Positions 8,799 to 17,392 of a stretch of DNA of 64,000 nucleotides are shown here, one piece after another (the first letter of the stretch is position 1; each line of letters starts with the position of its first letter). The position numbers were made by a program, and so were the translations under genes. The notes beneath the pieces are model-generated. The model searched no databases. It was not told the origin of the DNA and saw only the letters and a program-made list of their open reading frames with translations. Origin of the DNA: Pseudomonas aegrilactucae (GTDB lineage Bacteria; Pseudomonadota; Gammaproteobacteria; Pseudomonadales; Pseudomonadaceae); NCBI RefSeq assembly GCF_019168305.1, contig NZ_JAHTBI010000010.1, forward strand, positions 1 through 64,000. Direction: 5' to 3'.

Positions 8799-9934
8799 AG
8801 TTTGAGTTTCCTCATCAGGGGCACGCCGATGCGTTGCAGCAGCACGGCCATCAAGTGCCAGACCGCGCGTCGTGCCCAGGGTAGGTGGGCGACATGGACC
8901 AGCGTGTATTCGATATAGGGCTGGCCGCCGCGCAGGCGCTTGAAGGCGGCCGCCCCGGCACTGAAGTTGAGCACCTGGCGGCGGTTCACCGCCTCTTGCA
9001 GGCACAGCCTGGTCAGTTGACGGTACAGGCCGCTGCGCTGGGGCAGGGCGGTGTCGTAACCGACGATAGGCGCGCTGATCAGGGTGCTGTTGGCGAACCA
9101 GCTCAGCGCACCGTCGATGCGCCCTTCGGGATTGCGCAGGGCGCGCAGCTCCAGCCAGCCCTCGGCGTGTCCGCGTTGCAGCCATTGCGCACTGTAGTGG
9201 GGGTTGAGGGTGCTGTACTTGTCCAGATAAAGCAGATTGTAGAGCTGCTCGATGCGCTGGAAGTCGGCCGCGCTCAAGGCACTGCCGGGCACCACGCGGT
9301 AGGGGCTGCGGCGCAGCAGGGTGGCGTCCAGGCGGGTGTTGTGGTGGCGCAGGAAGGCCGAGCCCTCGCCCTCGCGGCCGTCGAACAGGTACACCTGGCG
9401 ACTGGGTATGGCCAGGTAGCCCAGCGCTTGCAGGCGCTCGCGCAGTGCGAGGTTGCTGAAGTCGTTGAGGGAGCGAAAGGCCAGGGCGTGGTCGGGAAAC
9501 TGCTGGCGCAGCAGGTCGGTGATGGCTGGCAGGTCGGCGCCGCTCCAGTCGGCCGGGTAGAGGTTGGTCGACAGCAGCCAGTTGTTGACCTGCACCAGTC
9601 GGTCGACCTTGGCCGCACTCAGCAGGCAGTCGACACACTGGGTCAGCAGCTTGAGCGGCCAGGCCAGCCAGGGACGCTTCAGGCGCTGGAGCTCTTCGCG
9701 GGCATAGCCGCTGTAGGCGGTCTGGGGCGAGACCACATAGCAGTTGTCCGGCACCTCAGCGCCCTGGTTGATGCTCACCGGGAACTGATGGTGGCCGGTA
9801 TCCAGCAGCGCCAGGGCGGTGGTGACGTTGCCGATCAGCGCCCCGCCCGCGCAGGTGCTGACGTAATGCCGGGCACTGCTGTCGCCGGTACGCGATGGCT
9901 GCAGGGCCAGTTGTTCGGGCATCAGCAGGTTCAT
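8795..9934 (-). CDS. GNAT-like acyltransferase family protein of the biosynthetic operon
   Basis: A 379-aa protein. The C-terminal half (about residues 220-379) resembles GNAT-fold acyltransferases of the FemAB/CelD type: LYNLLYLDKYSTLNPHYS, then a self-assessment strand (DGALSWFAN), and the ending GAAAFKRLRGGQPYIEYTLV, which is the usual K-R-x-x-G...E-Y block. The N-terminal half is less clear and may hold a second, degenerate GNAT fold. The start is ATG 9934, whose ATGA overlaps the stop of the ATP-grasp gene (an alternative ATG lies at 9940). The Rieske gene overlaps its stop in the same way. Aminoacyl or acyl transfer to the pathway intermediate is an inference from fold and position; no substrate is indicated. 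Confidence 0.6.
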   Translation of the reverse strand: MNLLMPEQLALQPSRTGDSSARHYVSTCAGGALIGNVTTALALLDTGHHQFPVSINQGAEVPDNCYVVSPQTAYSGYAREELQRLKRPWLAWPLKLLTQCVDCLLSAAKVDRLVQVNNWLLSTNLYPADWSGADLPAITDLLRQQFPDHALAFRSLNDFSNLALRERLQALGYLAIPSRQVYLFDGREGEGSAFLRHHNTRLDATLLRRSPYRVVPGSALSAADFQRIEQLYNLLYLDKYSTLNPHYSAQWLQRGHAEGWLELRALRNPEGRIDGALSWFANSTLISAPIVGYDTALPQRSGLYRQLTRLCLQEAVNRRQVLNFSAGAAAFKRLRGGQPYIEYTLVHVAHLPWARRAVWHLMAVLLQRIGVPLMRKLKL

Positions 9935-11085
9935 GGGCATGGCGCCCCCAGCGGCTGGCCGTTCCATTCGATATCGGCGGTGGAGGCGGCCAGCAGCCCG
10001 CAGCGGCGGCTCAGGGCACGGCCGATGATCTCCGACAGGCTTAGCACCTGGCCCGTCAGCGGGCCGCGATCGCCGTCCTGCACGATCACGTCGCGGGCGT
10101 GCCGGTAGTCGTGCCAGAACGCGCGGTCCAGGACGCGCCGCGGCGCGGCCAGAAGCACCATGGCCAGGGCGATCATGCGTGGCTCCAGGGTCGCCTCCAG
10201 CGGTTCGGCGGCCTCGCTGCCGAGCGCTGCCACCAGTTGCACGCGCTGGTCGTCGAACAGGTGTACGCCGCTGGTGGCCCTGGGGTTGCATTCCAGCACA
10301 TGGAAGCGGCCCTGGCTGTCCTCGATGAAGTCGAAGCCCACCTGTCCGGTGTAGCGGGTGGCCTGGCCGAACTGCTCGACAAAGGTGCGAATCGGCGCCG
10401 GCGCGCCGCTGTGAAAGTAGATCCCCGAGCCGCGCCCGACCCGGTAGCGCGGCTGATAGCTGCTGTGGGCGCGCAGCTGGCCGTCGACCAGCACGCTGAA
10501 GCTGCAGTGCTCCTGACCTGGCACAAACTGCTGGGCCACCCAGGGCGCCTGTGCGCTTGGCTTGACCTTCGCCAGTTGCGCGGGGCTGGGGCGGATCAGG
10601 GTCTGGGAGGCGAAGCGCGAGTAGGCCGGCTTGAACACCAGCGCATCGTGTTCGGCTACCCGTGCCTGCAGCGCCTGCGGGTCGCGTAGCAGTTGGGTGG
10701 GCGGCGCGGCCACGGCCCAGCCCTGGGTCATGGCGGCGAACTCACCCTTGTGGTGCAGGCGGTGCAGCACCTCGAAACCACTGGTGAACACCCGGCACAA
10801 CGGGCGCAGGCGCTCCAGGCCGTGGGCCAGGTAGAAGACCTCTTCGCAGGTGGGCAGCAGCAGGTCGATGGCGTGTTGGCGCACCACGCTCGCCAACGCC
10901 TCGATCCAGGCCTCGGGGTCTTGCCGGGGCTCCGGCAGGCGCACGAAATGGTCCGCAGCGCGGCTGAAGCGGCTCAGGGGCTGGGCCAGGGAATCGGCGA
11001 CGGTCACCGTCCAGCCCGCCTGCCGGAAGGCCCGGGCCCACTCCAGGCAGGCCGGGGCGCGGGCGCCGAGTATCAGTACACGCAT
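9931..11085 (-). CDS. ATP-grasp domain protein (carboxylate-amine/thiol ligase-like)
   Basis: A 384-aa ATP-grasp enzyme. The N-terminal pre-ATP-grasp fold begins MRVLILGARAP. The ATP-grasp region includes DALVFKPAYSRFASQTLI (lysine of the ATP site) and the metal-binding end GRFHVLECNPRATSGVHLF (E-x-N-P-R). These enzymes activate a carboxylate as acyl phosphate and join it to an amine or thiol, for example in peptide or amide bond formation. The start ATG 11085 overlaps the 3' end of the adenylating-enzyme gene by 13 nt, and the stop overlaps the next gene's ATGA. The open frame extends upstream only as a shadow. Within the cluster it is the obvious candidate for amide bond formation. Confidence 0.85.
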   Translation of the reverse strand: MRVLILGARAPACLEWARAFRQAGWTVTVADSLAQPLSRFSRAADHFVRLPEPRQDPEAWIEALASVVRQHAIDLLLPTCEEVFYLAHGLERLRPLCRVFTSGFEVLHRLHHKGEFAAMTQGWAVAAPPTQLLRDPQALQARVAEHDALVFKPAYSRFASQTLIRPSPAQLAKVKPSAQAPWVAQQFVPGQEHCSFSVLVDGQLRAHSSYQPRYRVGRGSGIYFHSGAPAPIRTFVEQFGQATRYTGQVGFDFIEDSQGRFHVLECNPRATSGVHLFDDQRVQLVAALGSEAAEPLEATLEPRMIALAMVLLAAPRRVLDRAFWHDYRHARDVIVQDGDRGPLTGQVLSLSEIIGRALSRRCGLLAASTADIEWNGQPLGAPCP

Positions 11086-12431
11086 GGCAGTCCTTCGGGG
11101 CGTTGCAGCATCAACAGGCGGCGTCTTTTCATCTGCGGCGGGGGTGCCTGCCAGTGACCGAAGCTCAGGCTGGGCGGCTGCAACCCTTGTTGCGCGCAGA
11201 GCTCGGCGAGGGCGTCGGTCAAGCGCTGGCACAGCCCGTGGTAGTCGCCCGAGGTGTGCAGGTTGACCTGCCAGAGCAGCCCTTGCTGGTGAATTTCGTA
11301 CTCCTCGAGCTGCGCCCCCAGCATCAGCAACGCACGGCGCAGCACGTCGGGGTACAGCGGCGCCAGGTGCTGGCCGTCGAGGCGCGGCAGCCAGAGAATT
11401 TCGTCGGCGCGGCCCTCCACGGCAGCAATGGCTCGCTCCGCCCGGCCACAGGGGCAGGGCGTGTCGGCCACCCGCAGGATGTCGTTGAGGCGGTAGCGCA
11501 CGATCAACTGCGTGCGCCTGGAAAAGTCGGTGATGATCGGCTGGAAGCGCGTGCGCTCGGGGTCCAGCCACTGTGGCTCGATGTGCAGGTGGCTTTCGTT
11601 GAGGTGCAGGGTGCCGGCCTCGCAGGTGTAGCCGAGAAAGCCTTCGCTGGCCTGGTAGATCTGCTGGGGCTTGCGCCCGAAGGCGTGCTGTACCACTTCG
11701 GCATCGCGGCTTTCCAGCACTTCGGCCACCGACAGGATATGCCGTGGGCGGATCGTCAACTGCCCGGCCAGCGCCGCCTGGGCCAGCCCGCGCAGCACCG
11801 TGGCCGGGGCCACCAGCACATCCGGGTTCTGCTGGTTGAGGCGTTCCAGAGAAGCCGCCAGGCCCAGGGTCAGGTCATGAAAGGCGAAGTCGATGCGCCG
11901 GCTTGCCAGGGTGGTGTACAGGCGGCTGTTGGCGCGCAGGAAAAAGGCGATGCGCAGCGGCGCAAGCCAGGGGCACAGCAACCGTGGCAGCAGCGCGCGC
12001 GGCAGGGTGCGTGCCAGCAGGATGCCGGCCCAGCGCTGGCGTTCAACGCTGCTGACCAGGAACACGCCCTGGGCACCGGAGGTGCCGCTGGACAGGCCCA
12101 CCGTGATGTCCCCAAGTGTCGGGCTGAAGTTGCGCGAGTGTTCGGCCTGCAGGGCCACCGGCAGCACCTGTTCAAGGCGCAGGGCGCGGGTGTTGAAGCC
12201 AGCGAAATCGCCCATCAGGGTGGCCTTGTCCATGATCGGCAAGGCGTGCAGGTCGTCGTTGGCCAGCCCCTTGAAACGTTCGCCACGGGGCATGACCTTG
12301 GTCATGAAGTACGCCAGGCGCCGGGCCTGCCAGGCTTGCAGCCGCTCGCGGCGGCGAAAGCGCAGGCCATAGCGGCTGAACACGAACGCCCCGATGCTGC
12401 GCAGAGTCCCTATCAGGCGCTCACTGTTCAT
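11073..12431 (-). CDS. F390 synthetase / PaaK-like adenylate-forming enzyme
   Basis: A 452-aa member of the ANL-related PaaK/F390-synthetase group. The phosphate-binding loop GLSSGTSGAQ (about residues 112-121) and the later motif QASEGFLGYTCEAG are typical, as is RYRLNDILR near the start of the C-terminal part. A short cysteine cluster (DTPCPCGRAE) is common in the PaaK/F390 branch. The family activates carboxylic acids as acyl adenylates, in some cases passing them to CoA. ATG 12431 lies inside the 3' end of the hydrolase gene (11-nt overlap, AACAATGAACAGTGA), so the two are translationally coupled. No carrier protein is encoded in the cluster, so the acceptor of the activated acyl group is unknown. 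Confidence 0.85.
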   Translation of the reverse strand: MNSERLIGTLRSIGAFVFSRYGLRFRRRERLQAWQARRLAYFMTKVMPRGERFKGLANDDLHALPIMDKATLMGDFAGFNTRALRLEQVLPVALQAEHSRNFSPTLGDITVGLSSGTSGAQGVFLVSSVERQRWAGILLARTLPRALLPRLLCPWLAPLRIAFFLRANSRLYTTLASRRIDFAFHDLTLGLAASLERLNQQNPDVLVAPATVLRGLAQAALAGQLTIRPRHILSVAEVLESRDAEVVQHAFGRKPQQIYQASEGFLGYTCEAGTLHLNESHLHIEPQWLDPERTRFQPIITDFSRRTQLIVRYRLNDILRVADTPCPCGRAERAIAAVEGRADEILWLPRLDGQHLAPLYPDVLRRALLMLGAQLEEYEIHQQGLLWQVNLHTSGDYHGLCQRLTDALAELCAQQGLQPPSLSFGHWQAPPPQMKRRRLLMLQRPEGLPCVY

Positions 12432-13275
12432 TGTTGAACGCCTCCCAGGCCTGGCTGCAATGCGACGGCAGCACCGCTACCGCAGGTTCGCGACGGATCA
12501 GCTGCCCCAGGCCGCTGTAGGTAGTCTGGTACTGCTTGCGCTCGGCGTTGGCGAACCACAGCGCCGGCGCCGCGGGCAAACGCTCGGCGCGGCAGGCCGG
12601 CACCGACCAGCAGGCGTCTGCCACCAGGAACGCGGGGCGCCCCTGGGCATCGGCGATGAACAGCCCCAGCTGGCCTGCACTGTGCCCCGGCAGCGGCACG
12701 CCGATCAGGCTGGCGTCGCCGAACAGGTCCAGGCCCTGCTCGAAGGGCGCCATCCAGCCCGGCAGGGTGCAGCGCGGGCGGGTGTCGGCCAGGCGCAGGC
12801 GGGCCGTGAAGTCGTCCGGCAGCAACCCCGGCAGGTGGCCACCGAGGGTTGCGCGCCAACGCTGGCCGCGCAGGCGCTCGATATGCCGGCAATCGGCTTG
12901 CAGGGCAATGAAGCGCGCATGGGTGAAGTCCCGCAGGCCGGCGACATGGTCGGCATGGAAGTGCGAAATGATCACGTAGCGGATATCCGCCGGGCCGATG
13001 CCCAGGGCATGCAGTTGTGCACCGAGCTGATCGGCGGCGGGCAACTGCACAGGCACCGCATGGCGGTACAGGCGTTCGGGCAGGGCGCGGGTGGCATGGA
13101 AGAAGTGCTCGGCGTAACCAGTGTCATAGAGGATCCAGCCGTGATCCGGGTGCTCGATCAGCCCGCATAGCGCCGGGAAGCGCACTGGCGCCAGGCGCCC
13201 GCCACGGTCAGCCATGCATTCCAGGTGCTGGCACCAGCCGGCCCGCAGGATCGTCAGTCGCACACGGCGGCTCAT
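12421..13275 (-). CDS. Metallo-beta-lactamase-fold hydrolase
   Basis: A 284-aa MBL-fold protein with the zinc motif SHFHADHVAGL (H105, H107, D109, H110), a downstream GHSAGQLGLF histidine and an aspartate in VADACWS. The arrangement is that of the AHL-lactonase/glyoxalase-II group, enzymes that open lactones or hydrolyse thioesters. The start ATG 13275 overlaps the preceding stop codon (ATGA), which identifies it against a longer open frame that runs upstream in the wrong frame. In this cluster a role as thioesterase or lactonase on a KAS III-derived acyl intermediate is a reasonable inference. Quorum-signal degradation is the alternative, but the tight operon makes it less likely. Confidence 0.85.
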   Translation of the reverse strand: MSRRVRLTILRAGWCQHLECMADRGGRLAPVRFPALCGLIEHPDHGWILYDTGYAEHFFHATRALPERLYRHAVPVQLPAADQLGAQLHALGIGPADIRYVIISHFHADHVAGLRDFTHARFIALQADCRHIERLRGQRWRATLGGHLPGLLPDDFTARLRLADTRPRCTLPGWMAPFEQGLDLFGDASLIGVPLPGHSAGQLGLFIADAQGRPAFLVADACWSVPACRAERLPAAPALWFANAERKQYQTTYSGLGQLIRREPAVAVLPSHCSQAWEAFNNEQ

Positions 13276-14279
13276 GCGCTGGGCCCCTGTTGCGCCCGCC
13301 ACCACTGAGCATGCTGGGCGATGCCCTGTTGCTGGCTGATCACCGGGCGATAGCCCAGTTCGCGCTGGATGGCGCTGATGTCCAGGGTCTGGCTGAAGGC
13401 AAGCACCCCGGCGCCGTAGCGGGTGATCAAGGGCTCGGCGCCGTTGCCAAACTGCGCCTTCAGCTCCAGCAGGTGTGCCACGCCGTGCACCAGACGCCAG
13501 GGCAGGCGGCGGGTGCGCAGTGGCAACTGGAAGTGCTCGGCCATCTGTTGCAGCAGGTCCTTGAAAGCCAGGGGCGTGCCGTTGCTCAGGTTGTAGAGGC
13601 ATAGTGGCCGCGGCAGGGGCCGGGTCAGGGCCAGCCACACGGCGTGCACCAGGTTGTCGATGCAGGTCAGGTCCAGTTGTGCAGTGCCGCCGCGCATCAG
13701 CGGAATCGCGCCGTGCTGCATGACCCGCAGCAGGCGCGGCATCAAGGTCGCGTCCCAGGGGCCGAACACGGCCCGTGGCCGCAGGATCACGCAGTCGGGC
13801 AGGCCGGCCTGGCCCAGCAGGGCTTCGGCCTGCGCCTTGCTGCGTGCGTAGTGGTTGACCGGTGCTGGCAGCGGCTGGTCTTCGCGGATGCCCAGGCGGT
13901 CGCTGAAGTCGAAATACAGGCTCGGGGTAGAGAGATGTACCAGCCGCGCAATGCGGTTTTCCTGGCAGGCGTGGATCACCTCGGCGGTGGAATCGAGGTT
14001 GGCCCTGGCAAATGCCTGGGGCGAACCCCAGGGCGAAGACAGGGCTGCGCAATGCACGATGGCGTCGTGCCCCACGCTGGCCCGGGTCAGGGCCTGCCTA
14101 GCGTGCGGACTGCCATGTTCGAGTGGCAGCCAGCACACGGGCGCCGCGCTATGGGCGATCACTTCGGCCGCCGCCTCGGGGTTGCGTCCGCTGAACTGCA
14201 CCTGGCAGCCTTCGGCGGCCAGCCGCCAGACCAGATGCCGACCGATAAAACCGGTGCCACCGGTAACCAGGACTTTCAT
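13272..14279 (-). CDS. NAD(P)-dependent epimerase/dehydratase (extended SDR)
   Basis: A 335-aa extended short-chain dehydrogenase. The Rossmann motif is TGGTGFIG (residues 6-13), and the catalytic pair is Y144 and K148 in NHYARSK with serines around LVHLSTPS (114-121). The sequence is of the 3-beta-HSD/OleD-like type, which reduces beta-keto acids or sterols, rather than a sugar-nucleotide epimerase. The ATG overlaps the KAS III stop codon by one base (TGATG). Following a ketosynthase directly, it most simply reduces the beta-keto product. This is inference from order and family, not proof. Confidence 0.85.
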   Translation of the reverse strand: MKVLVTGGTGFIGRHLVWRLAAEGCQVQFSGRNPEAAAEVIAHSAAPVCWLPLEHGSPHARQALTRASVGHDAIVHCAALSSPWGSPQAFARANLDSTAEVIHACQENRIARLVHLSTPSLYFDFSDRLGIREDQPLPAPVNHYARSKAQAEALLGQAGLPDCVILRPRAVFGPWDATLMPRLLRVMQHGAIPLMRGGTAQLDLTCIDNLVHAVWLALTRPLPRPLCLYNLSNGTPLAFKDLLQQMAEHFQLPLRTRRLPWRLVHGVAHLLELKAQFGNGAEPLITRYGAGVLAFSQTLDISAIQRELGYRPVISQQQGIAQHAQWWRAQQGPSA

Positions 14280-15298
14280 CAGAACTCCAGGATCATGCCG
14301 CCCAGGGACAGGCCGGCGCCGGTGCCGATCAGCATCAGCGTCTGCCCGCGTTGAATGCGCCCGTCACGCACCGCGATATCCAGCGCGGTGGGCAGAGACG
14401 CCGCCACCTGGTTGCCATGTCGGGCAAAGATATCGATGAGCTTCTCGGGGTCGACACTCAAGCGTCTGGCCGCGTGCTGCATGGCCTGCTGGCTGGCTTG
14501 ATGGGGGATCACCCAGTCGATCTGCTCCAGGCGCAGCCCGGCCTGTTGCAACAGATCGTCCATCAGCGCGGGCAGGTATTTGGCCGCGAGGCGAAACACG
14601 CCCTTGCCTTGCATGGCGAAGCTGGTGAGGGGCTCGAATGGCACGTCGATGCGCCGTGGATGAAAGCGCGAGCCGCCGGCGGGTATCTCGCACAGGGCTG
14701 CGCCTTCGGCGTAGGTCTTGAGGCGCGAGGCGAGGATCTTCGGGCCGCCGTCGCCCGCGCCCAGCACCACCGCCGCCGCACCGTCGCCGAAGATGCCGCT
14801 GACTTCCACCTGCTGCCAGTCCAGCCCGCACGAGGCGATATCGGCGCACACCAGCAGCACGCGCCGGTAATGCCCGGCCTGGATCGGCCAGGACAGCGTA
14901 TCCAGGGCGGCAATGAAGCCCAGGCAGCTGGCATTGATGTCCATCGCCGGGATACCCGAGTGCCCCAGGCCCAGCTCCCGTTGCAGCAGTGCCGCGTTGC
15001 AGGGCATGCCCTGGTCCTGGGTGGCGCTGGCACAGACGATCAGGTCCAGTTGCTCCAGCTCCACACCCGCCGCCTGCAGGGCCTGGCGTGCGGCGGTGGC
15101 GCCCAGGCTGGCGGCGTTGTCTGCCGGCCCGGCGACATGGCGCTGGAGCACACCGCTGATGCGCGCCACGCTGCCTGCCGGCAGGCCCAGTTGGTTGTCC
15201 AGCTCGGCACTGGTCACGATCCGCTCCGGCAGGGCGTGGCCGCTCCCGAGAATGGCCAGCACTCGGGCAGAGAGGGGGTAGGGCGCTGATCTGTGCAT
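14279..15298 (-). CDS. 3-oxoacyl-ACP synthase III (KAS III/OleA-like)
   Basis: A 339-aa thiolase-fold condensing enzyme with a complete catalytic triad: C125 (DINASCLGFIAAL), H266 (VIPHQASQQA) and N296 (RHGNQVAASLP). The C-terminal GAGLSLGGMILEF is the family end. FabH-type enzymes condense an acyl-CoA with malonyl-ACP; OleA-type relatives join two acyl-CoAs head to head. The cluster position, followed by an OleD-like reductase, argues for secondary metabolism rather than housekeeping FabH. The next gene overlaps its stop codon. The gene starts 42 bp after the YcxB-like gene, so the two may share a transcript. Confidence 0.92.
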   Translation of the reverse strand: MHRSAPYPLSARVLAILGSGHALPERIVTSAELDNQLGLPAGSVARISGVLQRHVAGPADNAASLGATAARQALQAAGVELEQLDLIVCASATQDQGMPCNAALLQRELGLGHSGIPAMDINASCLGFIAALDTLSWPIQAGHYRRVLLVCADIASCGLDWQQVEVSGIFGDGAAAVVLGAGDGGPKILASRLKTYAEGAALCEIPAGGSRFHPRRIDVPFEPLTSFAMQGKGVFRLAAKYLPALMDDLLQQAGLRLEQIDWVIPHQASQQAMQHAARRLSVDPEKLIDIFARHGNQVAASLPTALDIAVRDGRIQRGQTLMLIGTGAGLSLGGMILEF

Positions 15299-15340
15299 TC
15301 AGGTTCCGTGGGTAGGGGCGTCTGCAGTTGGCAGGTGTGA

Positions 15341-16021
15341 TCAGGGATTCGAGGGCGCCACGGGGCACTGGCTCAGGAACGCCTGCAGCCCTTGCTGGTA
15401 GTCCTCGGCCGGCATCCGGTCGCTGTGCTTGGCGACCAGGCAGCTTAGGCCCTGGCGCACCATGTCTGCACACGCCACGCAGTAGAAGTCCGGCGTTTGC
15501 TGCACGCTCACGATCTGTTCCCAGGCCAGGGTGGTCTTGCCGCCGCGGGCCTTGTCCAGGGTGAAGCCCTGCTCGTCGAAGTTCAGGCAATACGCGCTTT
15601 CGATGGATTTGAGCGGCGCTCGCAGCCTGGCTTCGATCAGCCGCTGGTTCAGCCCGCGCACCGGCGCGCGAGGCTTGGCGTGGTTGGCGGCGATACGCGC
15701 TTGCAGGTGCTGGATCCAGCGCCCGGAAAAACGCCACCAGAGCGCACTGAATACCAGCGTGAACAGGGCCATGGTGATGCCGTTCTGCAGGGTGATGCTG
15801 CGCTCGGGGAAACAGATCGCCAGCAGGCCGCCGATCAGGCACAGCGTGAACATCACGGGCCCGACCAGACGGCTTTGCCACCGGGCAAAGCTGGCCATGA
15901 CCCGGGCCTGCTGCTGGTCCTGCTTGAGCAGTTCCTGCTTCAGTGGCTCGGCGATCAAGGCTTCGATATGGGCAGGGGTAATGCTGTAGTGCAATTGCAT
16001 GGGGTTTGGTCCGAGGTCCAT
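15341..16021 (-). CDS. YcxB-like membrane protein
   Basis: A 226-aa inner-membrane protein of the YcxB type. A cytoplasmic N-terminal helix is followed by two hydrophobic segments (about residues 52-70 and 80-95) and a soluble C-terminal domain with the family pattern (GFTLDKARGGKTTLAWEQIV, then a phenylalanine/cysteine-rich strand and LVAKHSDRM). An alternative ATG, eight codons in at 16000, is equally possible; neither has a strong ribosome site. It is the first gene on the strand leading into the KAS III cluster, 42 bp before it. Its function is unknown; a membrane or PH-like anchoring role is only suggested by the fold. Confidence 0.75.
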   Translation of the reverse strand: MDLGPNPMQLHYSITPAHIEALIAEPLKQELLKQDQQQARVMASFARWQSRLVGPVMFTLCLIGGLLAICFPERSITLQNGITMALFTLVFSALWWRFSGRWIQHLQARIAANHAKPRAPVRGLNQRLIEARLRAPLKSIESAYCLNFDEQGFTLDKARGGKTTLAWEQIVSVQQTPDFYCVACADMVRQGLSCLVAKHSDRMPAEDYQQGLQAFLSQCPVAPSNP

Positions 16022-16166
16022 GTTCGGTGAGGGCGGCAGTTTACCGACTTCTGCCAGGGTGGGTAGCAGGGGTCATCGACTGGGGGCCTCTGTGTGGGAA
16101 TGTCAGAAGCCGGTCATAGTACAATTCTTCCTCACCGCTCTGCTCATATCCATAGAAGGAAGCACC

Positions 16167-16223
16167 ATGCCCCGCGATGAGAACGTCGAAAGATCCGTCT
16201 GCCACTCGTTGCCCGGAGCGTGA
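16167..16223 (+). CDS. Short leader ORF coupled to the thymidylate-kinase-like gene
   Basis: An 18-codon frame beginning at ATG 16167 behind a strong Shine-Dalgarno (GAAGGAAG, 4 nt upstream) ends in TGA at 16221-16223, overlapping the GTG that begins the P-loop protein at 16220. The good ribosome site belongs to this frame, not to the kinase frame. It is either a true coupling leader or the original start of the kinase gene displaced by an extra frameshift. Confidence 0.35.
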   Translation: MPRDENVERSVCHSLPGA

Positions 16224-16853
16224 ATCGCCCCCTGTTCGTGTCTCTGGATGGCCCCAAGGGCGCCGGCAAGACCACATTGCTGGAGGCAGTCACGAAAGTA
16301 CTGAGGGCCGACAACAGGAAGGTAATTCGGCTTTGCGAGAAAAAAAAGCGATCCTTATCGTGCTGAAACCATGGCCCTGGTCAACACACTGGTCAGAAAC
16401 CCCAGCGCGGATCTGGAATGGGCGGTGTGTGAGCGCTTTGCCGATAGCCGCGCCTGGATCTCCCAGCACGTGCTGACAAGGCAGCCCGCCGACAGCATCA
16501 TCCTGATCGATCGCTGGTACCCGTCGGATGCCGCGTTTCGCCGGATACTCCCGTTTGCAGAGATTCTGCGCTTGAACATCGAACGACAGGTGCGCGTACC
16601 GGACCTGCACGTAGGGGTTGTCACCCACCCGGACGTTTCATGGGCGCGGGCGGCGTCACGATCGCGTGGGTTGGGCAGCACGGTGATGCTCAAGCTGGAA
16701 GAGCATGTTGCAAGCACCGAGGCATTCGAGCGGGCGATTGCGGATCATGGCTGGGTGTTATGCCGTAATGAAGGCGCAATAGAGGCTGCAACCATGCAGG
16801 TGGTGCGCGAGATCTATCGGTTGCCGTCCCCAGGCGCCTGCGGGCGATGCTGA
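16220..16853 (+). pseudogene. Thymidylate-kinase-like P-loop gene split by a frameshift at an A8 run
   Basis: Two frames together make one protein of about 210 residues. The first (16220-16366) gives the Walker A segment VSLDGPKGAGKTTLLEAV typical of dTMP kinase and then reaches a stop. The second (in phase from the A-run, first ATG at 16371, to 16853) continues with RAETMALVNTLVRN, ADSRAWISQHVL and the nucleoside-binding DRWYPSDAAFRRILPF. Removing one A from the eight at 16340-16347 joins them as ...EKKSDPYRAETM. The gene is either inactivated, read by slippage on A8, or affected by a sequencing error. It is a divergent relative, not the housekeeping tmk. It is divergent from the YcxB-like gene. 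Confidence 0.75.
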
Positions 16854-17392
16854 TGGCTCAGCGCCGATAGCCTCATCGCCGGCACCCATCCATCGCCACG
16901 CCATTGCTCTGGCGTGACGGGCTGGCAGCACTGGCTTGACACCGACCCTGAGTTGTCAGGGGGAGGGCGGCTGCCCGATCGCGTGGGCTGGCGACGCTCG
17001 CTGCCAGCTGAAAAGTTTAGAAACATCTGAACTAAGTATTTGCCGCTAGCGATTTTTCTGACAGCGATACGCCACCAGAATGGTCGGATATTACTTAGAA
17101 AACTGTAAGGCCACGCGTGGACACGACCTTCCACCCGCCCTTGGGCGCCCATCAGATACCCCCCTTCGGTGGTATCGCGTCCAGGCTGCGCCTGCCCCTC
17201 GGTAGGTCAAGCGCGTGACCCACGCCCTCTACTGAAACACCCGATACCGAACGACAGCAGCCAGTGGGGCGATCCGTCCCGCCCGCGATCGGCTGACCCC
17301 ATTAAACACGTCTTGTGTGCCTGGGATCACCTTTTCGCGAGTGCAGCTTGCTGCTTACGAGGTCGGTAACCCATCGAGAAAAGGAACATTGA
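16854..17392. other. 539-bp intergenic stretch before the L-amino acid deaminase gene
   Basis: No convincing gene on either strand. The middle part (about 17010-17110) is AT-richer and is a likely promoter region. A weak hairpin (GATACC...GGTATC, 17155-17176) has no T-run. The ribosome site AAAAGGAACATTGA before ATG 17393 is good. Confidence 0.4.

Noticed and set aside
8799..9638. Upstream extension of the Rieske gene frame
   Set aside because: The extra residues lie inside the preceding gene in another frame, and the GTG at 8798 overlaps its stop codon as in the other coupled genes.
11086..11571. Upstream extension of the ATP-grasp gene
   Set aside because: The domain begins exactly at MRVLILGA from 11085; the extension is antisense-like, low-complexity sequence inside the adenylating-enzyme gene.
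12421..13275. AHL lactonase for quorum quenching
   Set aside because: The fold would allow it, but the gene is embedded and overlapping in a biosynthetic operon, so a pathway hydrolase is preferred.
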